Source of the DNA: Apostichopus japonicus
Taxonomy: Eukaryota > Echinodermata > Holothuroidea > Aspidochirotida > Stichopodidae
Length of the DNA: 64,000 nt
Direction: 5' to 3'
Assembly (NCBI RefSeq): GCF_037975245.1
Contig: NC_092572.1
Coordinates: 8,375,001-8,439,000, forward strand
Both the position numbers and the translations under genes were made by a program. A model generated the notes under the pieces. The model did no database searches, was not told the DNA's origin, and saw nothing but the letters and a program-made list of their open reading frames with translations. This document shows positions 61,923 to 64,000 of this stretch, piece by piece; the first letter of the stretch is position 1; each line of letters opens with the position of its first letter.

Positions 61923-62345
61923 GGGCCATTCCACGTCACGTAAGTCACAAATCAGAGAGACATTTTACACTTGTTTTCAATCTCAAGTTCAGTGCAAGTC
62001 TAGAGTTAAGTCATATGCCTATCATTCCTGAACTTTGAATACACACAATACATTCTGTCACCACTGCAAAACGTTAATGCTTTCCCATTGCGAATTATAG
62101 CGCCCTCAGCTTGTGTCACGTAAGTCACGCAGAGAAATGAAGAATTTCAACTTTTTGAAGGAAATCAATAAATCCTGTGAAGTATTGAGAGAAATTTGCT
62201 AAGTTGCCTATTATATCTAAAAAGGACACATTGAGGAATAACTTCAAGGTAAAATTTAATTGATATGCATTTTATACCGGTCTTTGTATGCAAATTAGCA
62301 ACGTCACGTAAGTCACAAAAAATTGTCACGTAAGTCACACGTGTG
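61923..62345. mobile_element. Left part of a DNA transposon related to 45624-46797, with gtcacgtaagtcac motifs
   Basis: It starts gggccattccacg after taaa. The motif gtcacgtaagtcac occurs at 61935, 62115, 62303 and 62325. End sequence and motif layout match the OAF-intron element, but the motif's second half differs (taagtcac against tgtgtgac). No right end is found before 64000, so it is truncated or runs off the window. The annotated end is the last motif region, not a boundary. Confidence 0.7.
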
Positions 62346-62713
62346 AAACTGCTCAGTTTCCTCTCACAGTTTCCAAAGATACAAAGTAACACAGGCTAAG
62401 GACATGTTTACAAGTTCATTATATTGAGATTGGGGGAAGGGGAGGGGTCTATTCCACATAAAAATAGAATCTAGAAGTTTACTTGTACATAAAAAGTCCT
62501 ATAGACTAGTTCTGCAAAATATCTTAACTTAAGTGCTACAGTAGCTAAATAGTTTCTTAATTAGGAGTAAACAAGTTTTTCTAGACTAGTTAATACAGAA
62601 TACTTCTAATGTATTTGTATTTCTACATTTTTGGTTATAATTTAAAGCTTTTTGGTAACATTTTAGTCACTTTTGGGAATTTGGATTAAAATAATTAATC
62701 CATATAAATCCAT

Positions 62714-62941
62714 GTGGTAAAGGCAGAAGGTGGCAAGATGTGTATGTGGAAAACCGCATTAGATACTGATGGAGATCCACTAATGTCAGTTACTTATGTT
62801 GTACTTCGAGCTCTGACCTCTCATGTTAAGGTAGATGACTGGGTTGTTGTCAAATATGATGATGTACTGTACCCAGGAGAGGTTACAAATATGGTGCCTG
62901 CCACCACCACAACGTGGAAATGGCCTCTTACAGTACAGTAG
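62714..62941 (+). CDS. Open frame resembling a fragment of a transposon-associated protein
   Basis: The translation contains VKVDDWVVVKYDDVLYPGEV and KWPL, and the start reads MVKAEGGKMCMWK. The DW(V)xVxYDxxxxPGEV pattern followed by a WKWP motif recalls a small beta-rich domain seen in DNA-transposon-derived proteins of aquatic animals; this is memory of style, not a search. It may belong to the element that begins at 61923. It lacks flanking exons and is probably a fragment. Confidence 0.35.
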   Translation: MVKAEGGKMCMWKTALDTDGDPLMSVTYVVLRALTSHVKVDDWVVVKYDDVLYPGEVTNMVPATTTTWKWPLTVQ

Positions 62942-64000
62942 ATAAAATCTCCTACTAGCCCGAAAATATTAAAACAAATTTTACCCCCTGAAGCAGCTTG
63001 TGCAGTTCAGGGGTAGACTGCAATTCACATTTAAAGAACTTAAAGTCTCAATATGTGTTTGCTGATGAAAATTATAAAACTTAATGGTTTATATATTTAC
63101 GAGTGACCCACTTACCTGTCTCCCCACAACCTATGCACCGCATTCTACCGTGTCTAGAATGCCCTGGTAATCTTTTAACACTGTACACCCTCACTGGCCC
63201 TAATGGCCTTCCTTCATTTTTCTACCCACAAAGTGTCTCACTGTGTTTTTCGGAGTTAAAAAAATTTTCGCGAAAATTGTGGGGAACGAAGTAAACGAAG
63301 TAAATTTCGGAAAACAAAGTTCTGAAGCAGATTCAATGTTTCTTAACTTCTAAATGCACTCTGACCATGGGGGTTTAATGGAGAAAAACTGTCGCAATCA
63401 AACAAAAGAAATTTATTTTCTGTTGGCCGTATGGCGCGAACGATTTACTGTAAAATCACTGCATGCAACCACCCAGCACGTTCATTACACAAATGTAACC
63501 TACTTTACTTATACTCTTATCGTCCATTTTTTTACCCAATTAACGAAGGAAACTCTTGAAAATACTGTACCTGTTGATTCATTGCAATGGAAGGAAATGA
63601 TACAATTTTGCAAGCTACATCAGTAAGACCAACAGAAAGATACTATTCAAGAGAATGAAAGAAAGATACTATTCAAAAGAACGAACCTAGCAGGAGAGCC
63701 ACAAAAGTGAAAGTAGTCCTAGGCCTAACGGTCTTAAACAAAACAGAGAGATTTGATTGGCGCATGATCTGTCGGCCGGGTTTGCACATTTTGATTGAAT
63801 TTTGTAGAATCAATGGACTGGTTAAGAAATCTTTTATTGATATATAAACAAATAAAAATAATGAATATTGATATGGAAACTGCATAGGAGGGTGTCATTT
63901 TCACTGAGCTTTCAGTGCAGTAAGCTGGAAAAGTTGAAGTTTAAATTTGGCAAACACGTCATGAGACTTTAAGGTAACCAGTAATATTGTTCTAAGTTTG
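62942..64000. other. Unassigned DNA at the window end
   Basis: The open frames at 63103-63294 and 63354-63626 show no known domain or clear splice borders. No tRNA or repeat array is seen. Confidence 0.4.

Overview
The window is AT-rich animal nuclear DNA. It holds four spliced protein genes with long introns, several kinds of non-LTR retrotransposon debris, tRNA-derived SINEs, short terminal-inverted-repeat DNA elements and many tandem repeats. No bacterial, organellar or CRISPR signal is visible. The gene set (DPAGT1, a steroid-type nuclear receptor, ribosomal protein P1 and Out-at-first) is metazoan. The style of the repeats suggests an invertebrate deuterostome, perhaps an echinoderm such as a sea cucumber. 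That last step is inference, not proof.

Layout. Positions 1-250 are microsatellites. A broken LINE lies at about 786-3825 and carries a small TTAA-flanked DNA element. Positions 4686-17018 (minus) hold the complete coding region of DPAGT1 in nine exons. Its introns contain LINE pieces, a 27-copy 28-bp minisatellite, a 120-bp tandem array that copies the edge of exon 3, and a 2.27-kb foldback element inserted in that array. Positions 17030-23440 are repeats and unassigned DNA, with one weak orphan exon and a LINE 3' end inserted in a palindromic tandem array. Positions 23444-29880 (plus) hold a five-exon nuclear receptor, head-to-head with DPAGT1. Positions 30000-38000 have no recognised gene but two SINEs and dispersed repeats. 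Positions 38009-41209 (minus) are RPLP1 in four coding exons. Positions 41690-42945 are a LINE remnant and a long GAT microsatellite. Positions 43446-57238 (plus) are OAF in four exons, head-to-head with RPLP1. Its introns hold a 1.17-kb transposon with nine copies of a 14-bp motif. The last 6.8 kb is mostly repeats with one or two possible exons.

DPAGT1 (first step of N-glycan assembly in the ER membrane), RPLP1 (ribosome stalk), OAF (secreted) and the receptor (nuclear) do not form a pathway. They are ordinary chromosomal neighbours.

The most interesting material falls in three groups. First, a set of DNA elements with GGG(T/C)CATTC ends and 4-bp target duplications, two of which are studded with related but different 14-bp motifs. 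Second, two independent tandem duplications that copied an exon edge (DPAGT1 exon 3 and RPLP1 exon 2). Third, a nuclear receptor that mixes subfamily traits, in a window whose dispersed repeats contain perfect DR1 hormone-response elements. All exon joins were worked out by hand from splice sites and reading frame.
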